Assembly (NCBI GenBank): GCA_017403125.1
Contig: JAFQOR010000010.1
Coordinates: 18,545 to 82,544, forward strand
Direction of reading: 5' to 3'
From: Alistipes sp.
GTDB lineage: Bacteria > Bacteroidota > Bacteroidia > Bacteroidales > Rikenellaceae
DNA length: 64,000 nt
Shown here: positions 18,428 through 28,322 of the stretch, one piece after another
How positions within the stretch are numbered: position 1 is the stretch's first letter
Layout: every line of letters starts with the position of its first letter
Notes under the pieces: generated by a model
Database searches by the model: none
Told to the model about the DNA's origin: nothing
The model's input: only the letters and a program-made list of their open reading frames with translations
Made by a program: the position numbers and the translations under genes

Positions 18428-21370
18428 TTAGAAACGGAAGTAAATATTCAGGTAGTAATTCAAGCCATTCATGTAGAAATACTTTGAATCGAAACGAGAA
18501 TAGGTCGTAGGCTTCTGAATAATCGAAAATCCCTCCTCGGCATTGGGGAAGATAATGGGATCCGAAATCTTATTCAGACGCATCTGCTCGTAACCACCCG
18601 TACGTATCGTCTGGTTGTTGAGTATGTTATTCACTTGGAGACTGAAACCGAGTGTATATTTATACTTGATATACCAGTTCTTGCCAATGCTTGCACTCAA
18701 CGTAAAGGCATGACCCAACTCCTCCTGCTGACGAATCTCATCAATGATACCTACAACATAGGCCTTCTGACGACCCGACTCCAAGTTCTGGAAGTCGTAG
18801 ATACGCATAAGCTCCTGTGCAAGGTATTGTGTACGATACATCGGATTCATAGAGAGATATAGGCGATCGTAGTAGTTGAAATCAACCGATGCAAACCAGT
18901 TCTTCGGACCACGGAAGTTAAGACCTACGTTGATGGCCGTTTGAGGTGTGCTCTCTACCTTCAAGTTCTTATACTTAACTACACTATTTACGATATCCGT
19001 AGCCGAGTTATCAATCATCTGCGTAAACTGCGGATTCGACGTATAGATGTAGTCACCATAGCTTACTGCACCATTCAGTGACAAGCCCCAAGCGATAGGA
19101 ATATTCAAGCCAAGCTCAACACCCATATATCGCTTATCGATACCCGACATTGCAAAGTTGGTAAACGAGCTCTGTGTATCGTCGTAGAACGAGATAACCT
19201 TCGACTGATCCATCATCTTGGTATAGTATGCCGAGATACGTGCACGCATCCACGAGGTGCACAAGTTATAGGTCAAATCAACACCATAAATCTTCTCGGG
19301 TTTCAAACCGGGAGTAATCTGGTTACGCGTACGCGCCGAGACAAAGGCATTATTGAACGTAGGAGCGTTCTGCATAATCGTACCATTGAGTTCCAGCGAG
19401 TGAGCACCCGAGAACTGATAAACCAAGTTAGCCTTAACCTTATATGTTAGATGGTTAATCTTCTCCGAGTCGCCCAACGAGGTCTTACCACGATTGTTGC
19501 CGGCATTCTCGTTGAGGAACAAACCCTTCTCCCAGAGGCCCTCACGCCACATATTCGAGAAGCCTACCTCGGCACCGATATTTGCAGTGAAGCCACCTGC
19601 CGAAATCTCGTAAACGCCCCACAACTGACCTTGACGCACGTGCGCATAGTAGTCGTAGCCATACTTATCTCCCTCACGAACAGCTTGTGGGTGTCCATGG
19701 GCATTGTAGTAAGCCATGTTGTTCTGGTACGAAATCTGGTCGTTACCAAAGTCGCGCTCTGCAAACTTGTCGATATCCAACCAATAGTCGCCACCCAGCA
19801 AGTCCTTAACCTCGCTATAATACTCCGTGCGGTTGATACGAGTTCGAAGACCCACTGTAAGCTTCGAGCCACCACGGAACACATGATTGAGCTGTGCTGC
19901 AAAGTTATAGTCAATCTGGTCGGTATGACGCTCCTCGATCATTGCCGCAGAGCGGTGTCCATCGCCATATATCTGATTAACTTCACCATTGTAGTTATCG
20001 CGAATCAACCCATCGAAGTCGATATAGCCATCCCAATTCTGGGTGTACTCCATATACTTCATGAAGTCGGTTTCGAGTTCGGTTTCAGAGAACACGGGCG
20101 ACTTATCGTTCATCTCTGCAAACTTATTAAGCAGCGTACGACGCTCCAAGCGGTCGCCATAGTATGATGGTAACTTACGGTAGTAGTCGGGACGGGGATC
20201 CTCGCCCTTATACCATGTTAGAGCCGAGTAACCATTAAAACCGAAGCGTACCGACGTAGCTACCGAGAGCGACGTGTTATCCGAAATCTGCCAGTTGTAG
20301 TTAAGCATCGCAATAGGCTCGTGCATACGTCTTACACGTGCATTGCGCTCCTTGCCATTCTGCAAACCCACATTAGGGTTGTAGTAGTTGTCACCCCACA
20401 GGTCGTAAGCCTCCTGTGTAGATGCCTGCTGGGCACCTCGTGTTGTGGGGGCACCAAGGATTGTTGCCGAGAGGCGATGACGCGAATTAAAAATCTTCTC
20501 GGCAGAGGCAAAGTAACCATAGGCATTGTAATAAACGCCATCTACATAACCTGCACCTCCCTGACGTGTCGAGAACGAGAAGCCATACGACCAGCCGTTA
20601 TCCAATGCACCCGACGCATAGCTCACCATCACACGATAGCGATAGAGCTGTGTCGAATTTACGACGCTGGCGCGGAAACCCTTACGCAACTGCGATGCAC
20701 GAGCATTGATATTCGTAGTACCGGCAACACCGCCCAAGCCATAGTCCGACATCTGCAAGCCCGAGGTATTCTCCTGATTACGTGTTGCGTCGTTCAAACC
20801 GCTCCACAACGACCAGGGGCCATAGCTCGTAAGGGCATCGTTGAAACGGATACCGTTAAGATATACATCCTGATACTGTGAATCGTAACCACGTACGTTA
20901 AAACGCATCTCCGAGAAGCGATACGATGCAATGTTGTTGAATACATCCTTCGATGCCGACAACGACGTAGGCATAGCCTGCGAATCACCGGCACTCTCGA
21001 CATCGGTGTCGAGCTCGGCGAATGCCGAGTCGTCGATAGTCATCATCGTCGAAGGAACCATAACCACCTGCTGCATGTCGTGCACCATCTCCTTGACACG
21101 CACCATAAGTGTAAGATTCTCGAAGTCCATAGCCTCGAACGTCACCTCATACTGTCCCGCTTCAAGACCTTCGATACAAAACTCTCCATTGTCGTTGGTC
21201 GTTGTTTGAATTTCAACGCCTGCGACCGAGATTGACACTCCGCCGATTGGCTCGCGACCATCACGCGACACCACCGTACCGCGCATACCACCGATGCTGA
21301 CTTGCGCATCTTGGGCATACGATGCAAAGGCGAGGAGTGTACAAACAAACGTTAGTAAAAATCTCTTCAT
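18428..21370 (-). CDS. TonB-dependent outer-membrane receptor
   Basis: A 980-aa beta-barrel receptor. After a signal peptide ending near SYAQ comes a carboxypeptidase-regulatory-like domain (about 28-105, GTVVSRDGREPIGGVSISV), then the plug (SASKDVFNNIASYRFSEMRFNVRGYDSQYQDVY) and a long Tyr/Asn-rich barrel ending in aromatic ILNNQ/NIYFRF strands, with a final Phe. There is no SusD homologue beside it. Neighbours on the same strand, with 17-19 base gaps, are a secreted endonuclease/exonuclease/phosphatase protein and a DUF5689 lipoprotein. The likely cargo is therefore nucleic-acid breakdown product or released phosphate compound, an inference from context only. Confidence 0.9.
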   Translation of the reverse strand: MKRFLLTFVCTLLAFASYAQDAQVSIGGMRGTVVSRDGREPIGGVSISVAGVEIQTTTNDNGEFCIEGLEAGQYEVTFEAMDFENLTLMVRVKEMVHDMQQVVMVPSTMMTIDDSAFAELDTDVESAGDSQAMPTSLSASKDVFNNIASYRFSEMRFNVRGYDSQYQDVYLNGIRFNDALTSYGPWSLWSGLNDATRNQENTSGLQMSDYGLGGVAGTTNINARASQLRKGFRASVVNSTQLYRYRVMVSYASGALDNGWSYGFSFSTRQGGAGYVDGVYYNAYGYFASAEKIFNSRHRLSATILGAPTTRGAQQASTQEAYDLWGDNYYNPNVGLQNGKERNARVRRMHEPIAMLNYNWQISDNTSLSVATSVRFGFNGYSALTWYKGEDPRPDYYRKLPSYYGDRLERRTLLNKFAEMNDKSPVFSETELETDFMKYMEYTQNWDGYIDFDGLIRDNYNGEVNQIYGDGHRSAAMIEERHTDQIDYNFAAQLNHVFRGGSKLTVGLRTRINRTEYYSEVKDLLGGDYWLDIDKFAERDFGNDQISYQNNMAYYNAHGHPQAVREGDKYGYDYYAHVRQGQLWGVYEISAGGFTANIGAEVGFSNMWREGLWEKGLFLNENAGNNRGKTSLGDSEKINHLTYKVKANLVYQFSGAHSLELNGTIMQNAPTFNNAFVSARTRNQITPGLKPEKIYGVDLTYNLCTSWMRARISAYYTKMMDQSKVISFYDDTQSSFTNFAMSGIDKRYMGVELGLNIPIAWGLSLNGAVSYGDYIYTSNPQFTQMIDNSATDIVNSVVKYKNLKVESTPQTAINVGLNFRGPKNWFASVDFNYYDRLYLSMNPMYRTQYLAQELMRIYDFQNLESGRQKAYVVGIIDEIRQQEELGHAFTLSASIGKNWYIKYKYTLGFSLQVNNILNNQTIRTGGYEQMRLNKISDPIIFPNAEEGFSIIQKPTTYSRFDSKYFYMNGLNYYLNIYFRF

Positions 21371-21387
21371 AAGGTATCTATTAAGTT

Positions 21388-22425
21388 CTATTTACTTATG
21401 TATATATATACGGGGAAGTGGTCACTGAAACCATTCTGGAAGTTGTTGGTCACGAACGTACGCAACGGATAACCCTTATACTGTCCCTCCTGTTGGAACA
21501 TGTAGGGGCGATGAAAGATGTTACCCCAGAACTTATTACCGCTACCCTTGACCAAATGGAGCTTACCCTCCTCGTCATTTATCAGGTTCTCCGTAACGCA
21601 AATGTTGTCGAAGAGGTTCCACATATCCTGATATGCCAACGTTCCGTGTCCTGCGCGAAGCATCTGGTTGAAGGGGTTGAAGAAGTCGCCCTTCTCCAAA
21701 TCCTTTGTCTTACCCTTTGCGCCCATCGTCTCCACAATGCTGCTATCGGTAGCATCGTCGTTGAAGTCGCCCATCACGATAACCTTCGTTGCGGGATTCT
21801 CTGCCAACAGCGAGTCCTTGATAGCGCGAATCTGCGAAGCACAGGCATCGCGCTTGAACTGCGAAGCCTCCTTACCGCCCAGACGCGATGGCCAGTGCGA
21901 CACAAGGAAGTAGAATGGCTCATCCTCGATTGTTCCCCACATCACCACGAAGTCACGTGTGCGGAAGTCGGGCAACTCTGCTACTTCGAGCTTGATATTC
22001 TCCGAGCCCTGCAACTTGAACACGTCGGCACGATAGAGAAAGGCTACATCAACGCCACGAGCATCGGGCGAATCGTAGTGACAGATGCGGTAGTTGGCAC
22101 CTGCAAGCTTGGGCTGTGACACCAAATCCTCCAATACCGAGCGATTTTCAATCTCCGATACACCGATAACAATCGGATAGTCGCGCTGAATAGCAGCAAT
22201 ATCGAAGAGCACACGCTCGATGTTCGAGAGTTTCTTCTGGTACTTAATCTCGTTCCACTGCTTCACACCGTCGGGCGTAAACTCCTCGTCGTGGGTCTCC
22301 GGATCGTCATAGATATCGAAGAGGTTTTCGAGATTCCAGAATGCTACCATGTATGGCTTATCCTGTGCAGAGGCAGAAGCCACCATCAGGAGCATAATAG
22401 GTAGAATCAACAGTAATCGTTTCAT
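21388..22425 (-). CDS. Secreted endonuclease/exonuclease/phosphatase-family protein
   Basis: A 345-aa protein with a signal peptide (SASAQ end), so periplasmic or secreted. It belongs to the DNase I-like metallohydrolase fold: NLENLFD (metal Asn), VSEIENRSVLEDL (metal Glu), GVDVAFLYR, VSHWPSR, GDFNDDATDSS (catalytic Asp/Asn) and the final SDHFPVY (Asp-His). The family includes nucleases and phosphodiesterases. Its place between a NucA-type endonuclease and a TonB receptor suggests it trims oligonucleotides or removes phosphate in the periplasm. Confidence 0.88.
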   Translation of the reverse strand: MKRLLLILPIMLLMVASASAQDKPYMVAFWNLENLFDIYDDPETHDEEFTPDGVKQWNEIKYQKKLSNIERVLFDIAAIQRDYPIVIGVSEIENRSVLEDLVSQPKLAGANYRICHYDSPDARGVDVAFLYRADVFKLQGSENIKLEVAELPDFRTRDFVVMWGTIEDEPFYFLVSHWPSRLGGKEASQFKRDACASQIRAIKDSLLAENPATKVIVMGDFNDDATDSSIVETMGAKGKTKDLEKGDFFNPFNQMLRAGHGTLAYQDMWNLFDNICVTENLINDEEGKLHLVKGSGNKFWGNIFHRPYMFQQEGQYKGYPLRTFVTNNFQNGFSDHFPVYIYISK

Positions 22426-22476
22426 AGTTTTATAATTTGTTTTGAATTTTGTTTTTCATTCTTTGCAGGTTATCAA

Positions 22477-23700
22477 CTAATTTATTCCCCATAGAGATGG
22501 AGTGTAGTTGCCCTTTACCTCCTCCTCAATCGAGTCGTCAATCATCGGGAAGAACTCGAAGCCGACAAACTCCTCCAACTCGCTAACGCTTATGCAGTGC
22601 GACTGCGTAAGCGAGGTATTCTCGCCCGTATTGGCATGCTCGAACCAAAAGGCAATAGCGCGCAACTCCGAAGCATCCTTGACCTCGTCTATCGTCATGC
22701 CCGTATTACCCTTGCTCGTGCGCAACAGCGCCTTATAGTAGTGTGTAGGTGTAGGACATACGTTATTTGACCTATCGGTTGTCTCGGAATCTATCGACGA
22801 GTGGTGCGCACCACCAAAATATGCACCTGTAACCACATAGAGCGTATCTGCACAAGTGTTGTTACGCACCTTTGCCTCTGCCGTAGCCCACAACTTCTGG
22901 TTGAAGTTTGCCTGCTGCGGAGTCATATTTGTCGAGTAGAACGTCTGGTCCATCATCTGCTGCGAGCACTTTCTATCAGCCGCCGGAATCTGATGACCGC
23001 GGTCATACCAACCTCTGTACGAGCCAATACCCAAGTTTGCTTGCGACGAGGTGCTTACCGTGGGGTCATATCCAAAGCTGCTATTATCTCTATCTCCGCT
23101 ACCCGACGTATGCGTACGATGCAGCGGATAGGCTACCCACAACGATGCTCTGTTCGACGGGTCGAAACAGAAGGTATAGTTTCGGGCGTTGAAGTTTATG
23201 CCCAGCTGCCCATAGTGCGTATTATAGACGTAGTTGCCATCGATGCGACAAACGGGGAGCTCTGCCCATGCGCGCTCAAAAGCTATGGTCTTGTCGTAAC
23301 TCTGCTGTGTGAAGCTACCCCTAAAACTCTTGCCATCGCCGAACTTTACCTCGACATCGGCACTGCGCTCAACGCCCGAGGTATTTTTCGAGAAGTAGAT
23401 GTAGATGACCTTATCGGTTGTCGCCATCGTATCCGAGACAGACTGCTCTTTGTTCGAGAAGTATGCCCAATCGCCCTCCGATTTGACCGTTGCCGTGTAC
23501 GTTGTACCCTGTTGTGCTTTAAGCACCACAGCGCAATTCGTAGTTGAGCCCTTAATGTCAGTCACAGGTATCGAAGCACTATTCTCCACTACCTCCACCT
23601 TTATTTCGTCACATCCCGACACAACAAATGCTGCGCACGACGCAACAACGGTCACAAACGCACGCATAGCACCACTAACTACCCTATCAATGTTATTCAT
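22477..23700 (-). CDS. Surface DNA/RNA non-specific endonuclease (NucA type), lipoprotein
   Basis: A 407-aa lipoprotein; VVSGC gives the likely lipidated cysteine near residue 30. Residues about 35-140 form a BACON-like immunoglobulin-type domain (GDWAYFSNKEQSVS). The nuclease domain has the signature YDRGHQIPAADRK, where His is the general base, followed by FYSTNMTPQQANFNQKLW with the metal-binding Asn. It would cut single- and double-stranded DNA and RNA outside the cell. The gene follows the large OB-fold lipoprotein; a hairpin in the 89-base gap may lower its expression relative to that first gene. Confidence 0.9.
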   Translation of the reverse strand: MNNIDRVVSGAMRAFVTVVASCAAFVVSGCDEIKVEVVENSASIPVTDIKGSTTNCAVVLKAQQGTTYTATVKSEGDWAYFSNKEQSVSDTMATTDKVIYIYFSKNTSGVERSADVEVKFGDGKSFRGSFTQQSYDKTIAFERAWAELPVCRIDGNYVYNTHYGQLGINFNARNYTFCFDPSNRASLWVAYPLHRTHTSGSGDRDNSSFGYDPTVSTSSQANLGIGSYRGWYDRGHQIPAADRKCSQQMMDQTFYSTNMTPQQANFNQKLWATAEAKVRNNTCADTLYVVTGAYFGGAHHSSIDSETTDRSNNVCPTPTHYYKALLRTSKGNTGMTIDEVKDASELRAIAFWFEHANTGENTSLTQSHCISVSELEEFVGFEFFPMIDDSIEEEVKGNYTPSLWGIN

Positions 23701-23744
23701 TCAACTTAAAAAAAATAGATATTTAGAACAAATCCCTTTCGCCA

Positions 23745-23768
23745 TTCCGGGTAGTTGCCTACCCGGAA
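23745..23768 (-). terminator. Intra-operon hairpin
   Basis: A perfect 10-bp stem TTCCGGGTAG/CTACCCGGAA with a TTGC loop lies just after the 1084-aa lipoprotein gene. There is no strong T run in the direction of transcription. It could be a partial terminator or a 3'-end stabiliser between the binding-protein and nuclease genes. Confidence 0.6.
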
Positions 23769-23789
23769 CATTTGCGAAAGAGAGATAAT

Positions 23790-26700
23790 TTATTCGAGGC
23801 TTACACCTGCCAAAATTACTCGTGTAGCACCACTTACCGTACTCATCGTGATTGTAGATGTTGCAGTAAGACCTGTGAGATTTACGCTATAAAAATCGGT
23901 TGTCTCATCAAGTGTAATGGTGTAAGGAGCGTTGTTAGCCGCACCGGCATTAGACGTAAGTTCAATTGTGGTTACCTCGTTTCCATCTACCGAGATGGCG
24001 ATTTTACCCGACTTGCCATTCCATGCAACACCATAGAACGACAAGGTCTTATCGCCTGTCACATTTACGGGTGCCGATGTAAGTGTTCCAATAACAGAAC
24101 TTGTTCCAAACTTAATCACCTCGCAGTTTTCGCCGTTGATGGTTGCGCTCTGCAAATAGACCTTTTGGGTTTCATCAACTGTGCTGGTGAAAATAGACTG
24201 TGATGCAAACTTGCCATCGGGATCTATCTCGGGAGCCTCACCCGCAATGTGCGATACATAGATAGCATTCTTGCCTTGGGGAGTTCCATTATGCGATGTG
24301 CGTACCGTACGGAGAGTAACCGTATCGCCAACCTTCAAGCCCGACTCTGCCCAGTACTTCTCAACACCCTCGGGGCTGCACAAACCATATATATACACCT
24401 CGGCTGTATCATCCTTGAGATAGAAGTTACCATAGGTGGTATTGGCTACAGAGGTGATAACACCCGTAAGCTCATATACGGTATCATCCTCGGCCGCCGC
24501 CAAGAACTCGGCAATAGTTACCTTCTTCACATCACCCGGAGTAGGCTCGGGCTCGGGCTCCGGATCGGGAGTGGGATTCTCACTCGCAGTGAAGCGCTCA
24601 CCTGTCAAGCCGGCATAGTCCGACGCCTGGGCAAAGATAATCTGCATATTGCCATTGTTGATTGACGAGATACCCTTGATAGTACCCGAACCCTGCGCAA
24701 CAGTCTCGGCACCATAAGTTGCATACTTCGACGAGAACACAATGAAGTTGTTACCATTTGCATCCTCCATATTGATGCTTGTGTGACTATCGCTTGTTGA
24801 CCAAGTCTTTGCAAGGTCGGCAGCAACAACCTGAACACCCTCCAAAGCGATATACTGACCCTCATACTTATTTGCAAGGAAGTCGGCCATGCTTACGGTC
24901 TTGGCAGCAATGGTGTTACCCGTCGAAAGAACAGTAACCTTATCGTTTGCCACGCCACTAACCTGAACAGCACCGCTATATTCGCCAAGAGTACAACCCG
25001 TGAGGTCAATCTCCACCTTCGAGCCATAAGCGAAGCTATGGTCAGCATTGAAGCGCAACTGCAAACCACCTGTCTCATCCTGAACATACATACCCTTCTT
25101 CGAAGTAAGGTTGTTCAAATCCATGTTCGAAATGACATAACCCTCGATTACGGCGCTGATAGATGCACCCTGACCCAATGCCAATACCTCGGCAATGGTA
25201 GCCTTCTCGCCGGGAGTAGGCTCGGGTGTAGGCTCCACCACGATAGGCTCGTCGGTAAGTTTTACACCACATACAACAAGACGAGGCGCATTCGACTCAT
25301 AAGTGGTAAGCTCGAAGTTGGGATCTGACGAGAACTCGATAGTAGAATTTTCAGTAAGACCCGTAAGCTTTACAGAGTAGTGATCGCTATCGGCAAACTT
25401 CAACGAAGCGAAAGGGATAGTACCTGCAACGGTTGTATTTGCAGCCACAGGCTGTGACTGTGTAGCACCACCATCGATGCGATAGTAGAGCGAAATGTTG
25501 CTACTGCCGTTCCATGCAGCAGCATAGAAGTTGAGATACTTGTCGCCCGACACACCAATAGCAGCCGATGTGAAGCGACCTGTCTGCTTACCCTTACCGA
25601 GTTTAACGCCTGTTACCGCGCTACCATCGATAGTTGTTCCATTGAGTGTATATGCAGCATTGGTGCTATCATCGGCAGAACATACGAAGGGAGCATCTGA
25701 TGCATAAGGACCCTCTGCCGGCTCTGGCGTAGGCTCCTCGCCGCCGCCCTCACCGGGAACGTGCGAAATGTAGGTTGCATTTGTCATCTGGGGTGAGCCG
25801 TTGTACGATGAGCGAGGACCATAGATAGTGATGGTATCGCCCTTCTTCAAACCGGCAGCAGCCCACTGTGTCTTGGCCACACCATCGGGAGTAAGCAGAC
25901 CATATACATATACGGTACCTGTTGCATCCGTAATATCGAAGTTGCCATAAACCTCATTAGCTACACGCGTAATCTCACCCGTAAGTTTGTAGAGTGTTGC
26001 ATCTTCTGCAGCCTCCAAAAATTCAGCAACGGTTACCTCCTCCATATCGGGCAATACGGCCTCTGTGGGAAGCGTAATCTGCTGGCCACCATTACCTGTT
26101 GCAAGTTTCGCATCGTCGATACGATATACGCTGGCAACGCTTGCCGTAAACTTGACATACAACGTGCTGGGAACCTCGGTCAAAGTGAAGTCTGCGGTAG
26201 CCACGTTCCACTTACCATCTGTCGTACCTGCAAAGTTATATTCAAGTTCGACCCATGCCTGACCATTCTTCGAAACATATACCTTGAACTCGTCAGTTGA
26301 GAACTTGCTATCGCCATCCTGTGCGTACTTCACACCTCCGAATGAGAGTGTAAGGTTGTTCTGATTTGATTCAAGAGCGATACCGTTAATCTGGAAAAAT
26401 GCAGAGCGACCAAAGAAGATGTTGTTGAGACCCGAACCTGCATAGTCAGAGTAGGTGCCATTCGACGGTGTGGTTGGACGTACCGACGCACCCGAACCCG
26501 AGTATGTTACGTTTGCAGCAGCGTCACCGGTAGCATTTGCAAACTGGGGGAACTCATCGATGAAGGGATACGAAGTACCCTCACTACCATAAGTCTTTGT
26601 AGCCTCCTCGCCATCGAAGTTGTCGTAATACAAATCCTTTGCCTCTACGGCAGGCTTCTCGTCAGCCGACTGCGACACGGTGATACGCTTTGTATCCCAA

Positions 26701-27044
26701 CCCGGACCCCACTCCGGATGCACAGAGCTAACCTTGATTGTTGCCTGACGCAACACGCCGGTATCGTTCATAGGAACCGAAACCGAAATCACGCCATTTC
26801 CGTTACCCGACTGTGGAGTAACCGTAATCCAATCAGCATCGCCGGCATCAACTACCCAACCGGCATTAGCCGTAACCTCGACACTCTTGGTCCCCTCCGC
26901 ATTCGAGAAGGTCAAAGACTTTGTCGAGAGCTCAACCGTAGGATTCGAAACCTCCGGCTCATCTGTTTCGCACGCTACAAAGCCAACTGCGAGAGCAGCC
27001 ACCATTGCATAGGCGAACATCGACTTAAAAAGTTTTTTTGCCAT
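23790..27044 (-). CDS. Large multidomain surface lipoprotein with BACON and repeated OB-like modules
   Basis: A 1084-aa lipoprotein; GFVAC gives the lipidated cysteine at 25, followed by ETDEPE, an acidic surface-export type signal. A BACON domain occupies about 35-127 (GDADWITVTPQSG). A beta-sandwich region follows (about 135-320). Then come two DUF5689/OB-like modules of near-identical pattern (VTVAEFLEAAEDATLYKLTGEITRV and VTIAEFLAAAEDDTVYELTGVITSV), with a third related module between them, separated by PTPEP-type linkers and further beta-sandwich modules. No catalytic site seen. As first gene of the nuclease/TonB locus, it is the likely surface binder of the polymer. Promoter TATATTTG lies at 27107-27114. 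Confidence 0.8.
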   Translation of the reverse strand: MAKKLFKSMFAYAMVAALAVGFVACETDEPEVSNPTVELSTKSLTFSNAEGTKSVEVTANAGWVVDAGDADWITVTPQSGNGNGVISVSVPMNDTGVLRQATIKVSSVHPEWGPGWDTKRITVSQSADEKPAVEAKDLYYDNFDGEEATKTYGSEGTSYPFIDEFPQFANATGDAAANVTYSGSGASVRPTTPSNGTYSDYAGSGLNNIFFGRSAFFQINGIALESNQNNLTLSFGGVKYAQDGDSKFSTDEFKVYVSKNGQAWVELEYNFAGTTDGKWNVATADFTLTEVPSTLYVKFTASVASVYRIDDAKLATGNGGQQITLPTEAVLPDMEEVTVAEFLEAAEDATLYKLTGEITRVANEVYGNFDITDATGTVYVYGLLTPDGVAKTQWAAAGLKKGDTITIYGPRSSYNGSPQMTNATYISHVPGEGGGEEPTPEPAEGPYASDAPFVCSADDSTNAAYTLNGTTIDGSAVTGVKLGKGKQTGRFTSAAIGVSGDKYLNFYAAAWNGSSNISLYYRIDGGATQSQPVAANTTVAGTIPFASLKFADSDHYSVKLTGLTENSTIEFSSDPNFELTTYESNAPRLVVCGVKLTDEPIVVEPTPEPTPGEKATIAEVLALGQGASISAVIEGYVISNMDLNNLTSKKGMYVQDETGGLQLRFNADHSFAYGSKVEIDLTGCTLGEYSGAVQVSGVANDKVTVLSTGNTIAAKTVSMADFLANKYEGQYIALEGVQVVAADLAKTWSTSDSHTSINMEDANGNNFIVFSSKYATYGAETVAQGSGTIKGISSINNGNMQIIFAQASDYAGLTGERFTASENPTPDPEPEPEPTPGDVKKVTIAEFLAAAEDDTVYELTGVITSVANTTYGNFYLKDDTAEVYIYGLCSPEGVEKYWAESGLKVGDTVTLRTVRTSHNGTPQGKNAIYVSHIAGEAPEIDPDGKFASQSIFTSTVDETQKVYLQSATINGENCEVIKFGTSSVIGTLTSAPVNVTGDKTLSFYGVAWNGKSGKIAISVDGNEVTTIELTSNAGAANNAPYTITLDETTDFYSVNLTGLTATSTITMSTVSGATRVILAGVSLE

Positions 27045-27106
27045 AATGTGTTTTTTAAGTTAATAAAACTATAATTGTGTTGTGCTATATTCACAATTTC
27101 ACGTGA

Positions 27107-27114
27107 CAAATATA
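27107..27114 (-). promoter_or_regulatory. -7 box of the nuclease/TonB operon
   Basis: TATATTTG on the minus strand, with a poor -33 match. The leader before the lipoprotein start would be about 55 bases. Confidence 0.5.
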
Positions 27115-27238
27115 CAACGAAATTTATAAACGCCGAAATAATTGTACCACGAATAACCGAAATTTCATATTTATGTATTTTTTTGCAACTATCACTACGT
27201 GATTAGTCCCTAATTGCGTTTTGCATTTGCAGCGAGTA

Positions 27239-27269
27239 TTGCACTTTTCGAGTAAAAATCGTATATTTG
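27239..27269 (+). promoter_or_regulatory. ruvB promoter
   Basis: TTG at 27239-27241, 20-bp spacer, TATATTTG at 27262-27269. Transcription would start about 19 bases before the ATG. Confidence 0.7.
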
Positions 27270-27293
27270 CATTTTAGAAACATTCTTCTTATT

Positions 27294-28310
27294 ATGGGAG
27301 TTGATAGAAACATGCGAAACATCGAGAGCGACAAGGAGTTCGAGAACCGTATTCGACCGCAACAGTTGCAATACTTTTCGGGTCAGGACAAGATTGTTGC
27401 CAACCTCAAAATATTCATCAAGGCGGCCCTGATGCGTGGCGACTCGCTCGACCACGTTCTTCTGCACGGCCCTCCGGGACTTGGCAAGACAACTCTTGCC
27501 AACATCATCGCCAACGAGATGGGGGCACAACTAAAAGTGACCTCGGGACCCGTTCTCGACAAGCCCGGCGACTTGGCGGGATTGCTCACCAACCTCAATC
27601 CGGGCGACATCCTCTTTATCGACGAGATACACCGTTTAAGCCCCATCGTCGAGGAGTATCTCTACTCGGCTATGGAGGACTACAAGATAGATATTGTCCT
27701 GGACAAGGGTCCCGCAGCACGCTCGATACAGATTGAATTGGCGCCATTTACGCTTGTGGGAGCTACCACACGCAGCGGTCTTCTCACATCGCCCTTGCGC
27801 GCACGTTTCGGCATAACCTGCCACTTGGAGTACTACGACGCAAAGGTGCTCTCGGGCATCGTCAAGCGCTCGGCATCCATCCTCGACATCTCTATCGACG
27901 ACGATGCTTCGCTCGAAATTGCGTTGCGCTCACGTGGCACACCACGTATTGCCAATGCACTACTGCGTCGCGTACGCGACTTTGCGATGGTCGAGGGCGA
28001 GGGTCATATCGACATAGACATCACGCGCATAGCACTCTCGGCACTCAACATCGATGCTCGTGGTTTGGATCAGATGGACAACAAGATTCTGGCAACTATC
28101 ATCGAGAAGTTTAACGGAGGCCCCGTGGGTCTTAACACCGTAGCAACAGCCGTAAGTGAGGAGGCGGGCACCATCGAGGAGGTCTATGAGCCATTCTTGA
28201 TTAAGGAGGGTTTTTTGAAACGCACGCCACGTGGCAGAGAGGCTACCGAGCTTGCCTACAAGCACCTCGGCTACGCCTATGGCAACAACGATGAGCAGTC
28301 TTTATTCTAA
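27294..28310 (+). CDS. ruvB: Holliday junction branch-migration helicase RuvB
   Basis: AAA+ motor of the RuvABC resolvasome, 338 aa from the ATG at 27294 (the longer frame overlaps the promoter). Visible motifs: [14 protein letters not shown], Walker [10 protein letters not shown], Walker B FIDEIHRL, sensor 1 GATTRSG, the arginine finger region TSPLRARFG and the C-terminal winged helix with [17 protein letters not shown]. The terminal tract is normal. An acyltransferase gene follows 12 bases later. ruvA and ruvC are not in the window. Confidence 0.96.
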   Translation: MGVDRNMRNIESDKEFENRIRPQQLQYFSGQDKIVANLKIFIKAALMRGDSLDHVLLHGPPGLGKTTLANIIANEMGAQLKVTSGPVLDKPGDLAGLLTNLNPGDILFIDEIHRLSPIVEEYLYSAMEDYKIDIVLDKGPAARSIQIELAPFTLVGATTRSGLLTSPLRARFGITCHLEYYDAKVLSGIVKRSASILDISIDDDASLEIALRSRGTPRIANALLRRVRDFAMVEGEGHIDIDITRIALSALNIDARGLDQMDNKILATIIEKFNGGPVGLNTVATAVSEEAGTIEEVYEPFLIKEGFLKRTPRGREATELAYKHLGYAYGNNDEQSLF

Positions 28311-28322
28311 AAAAAGACACTC

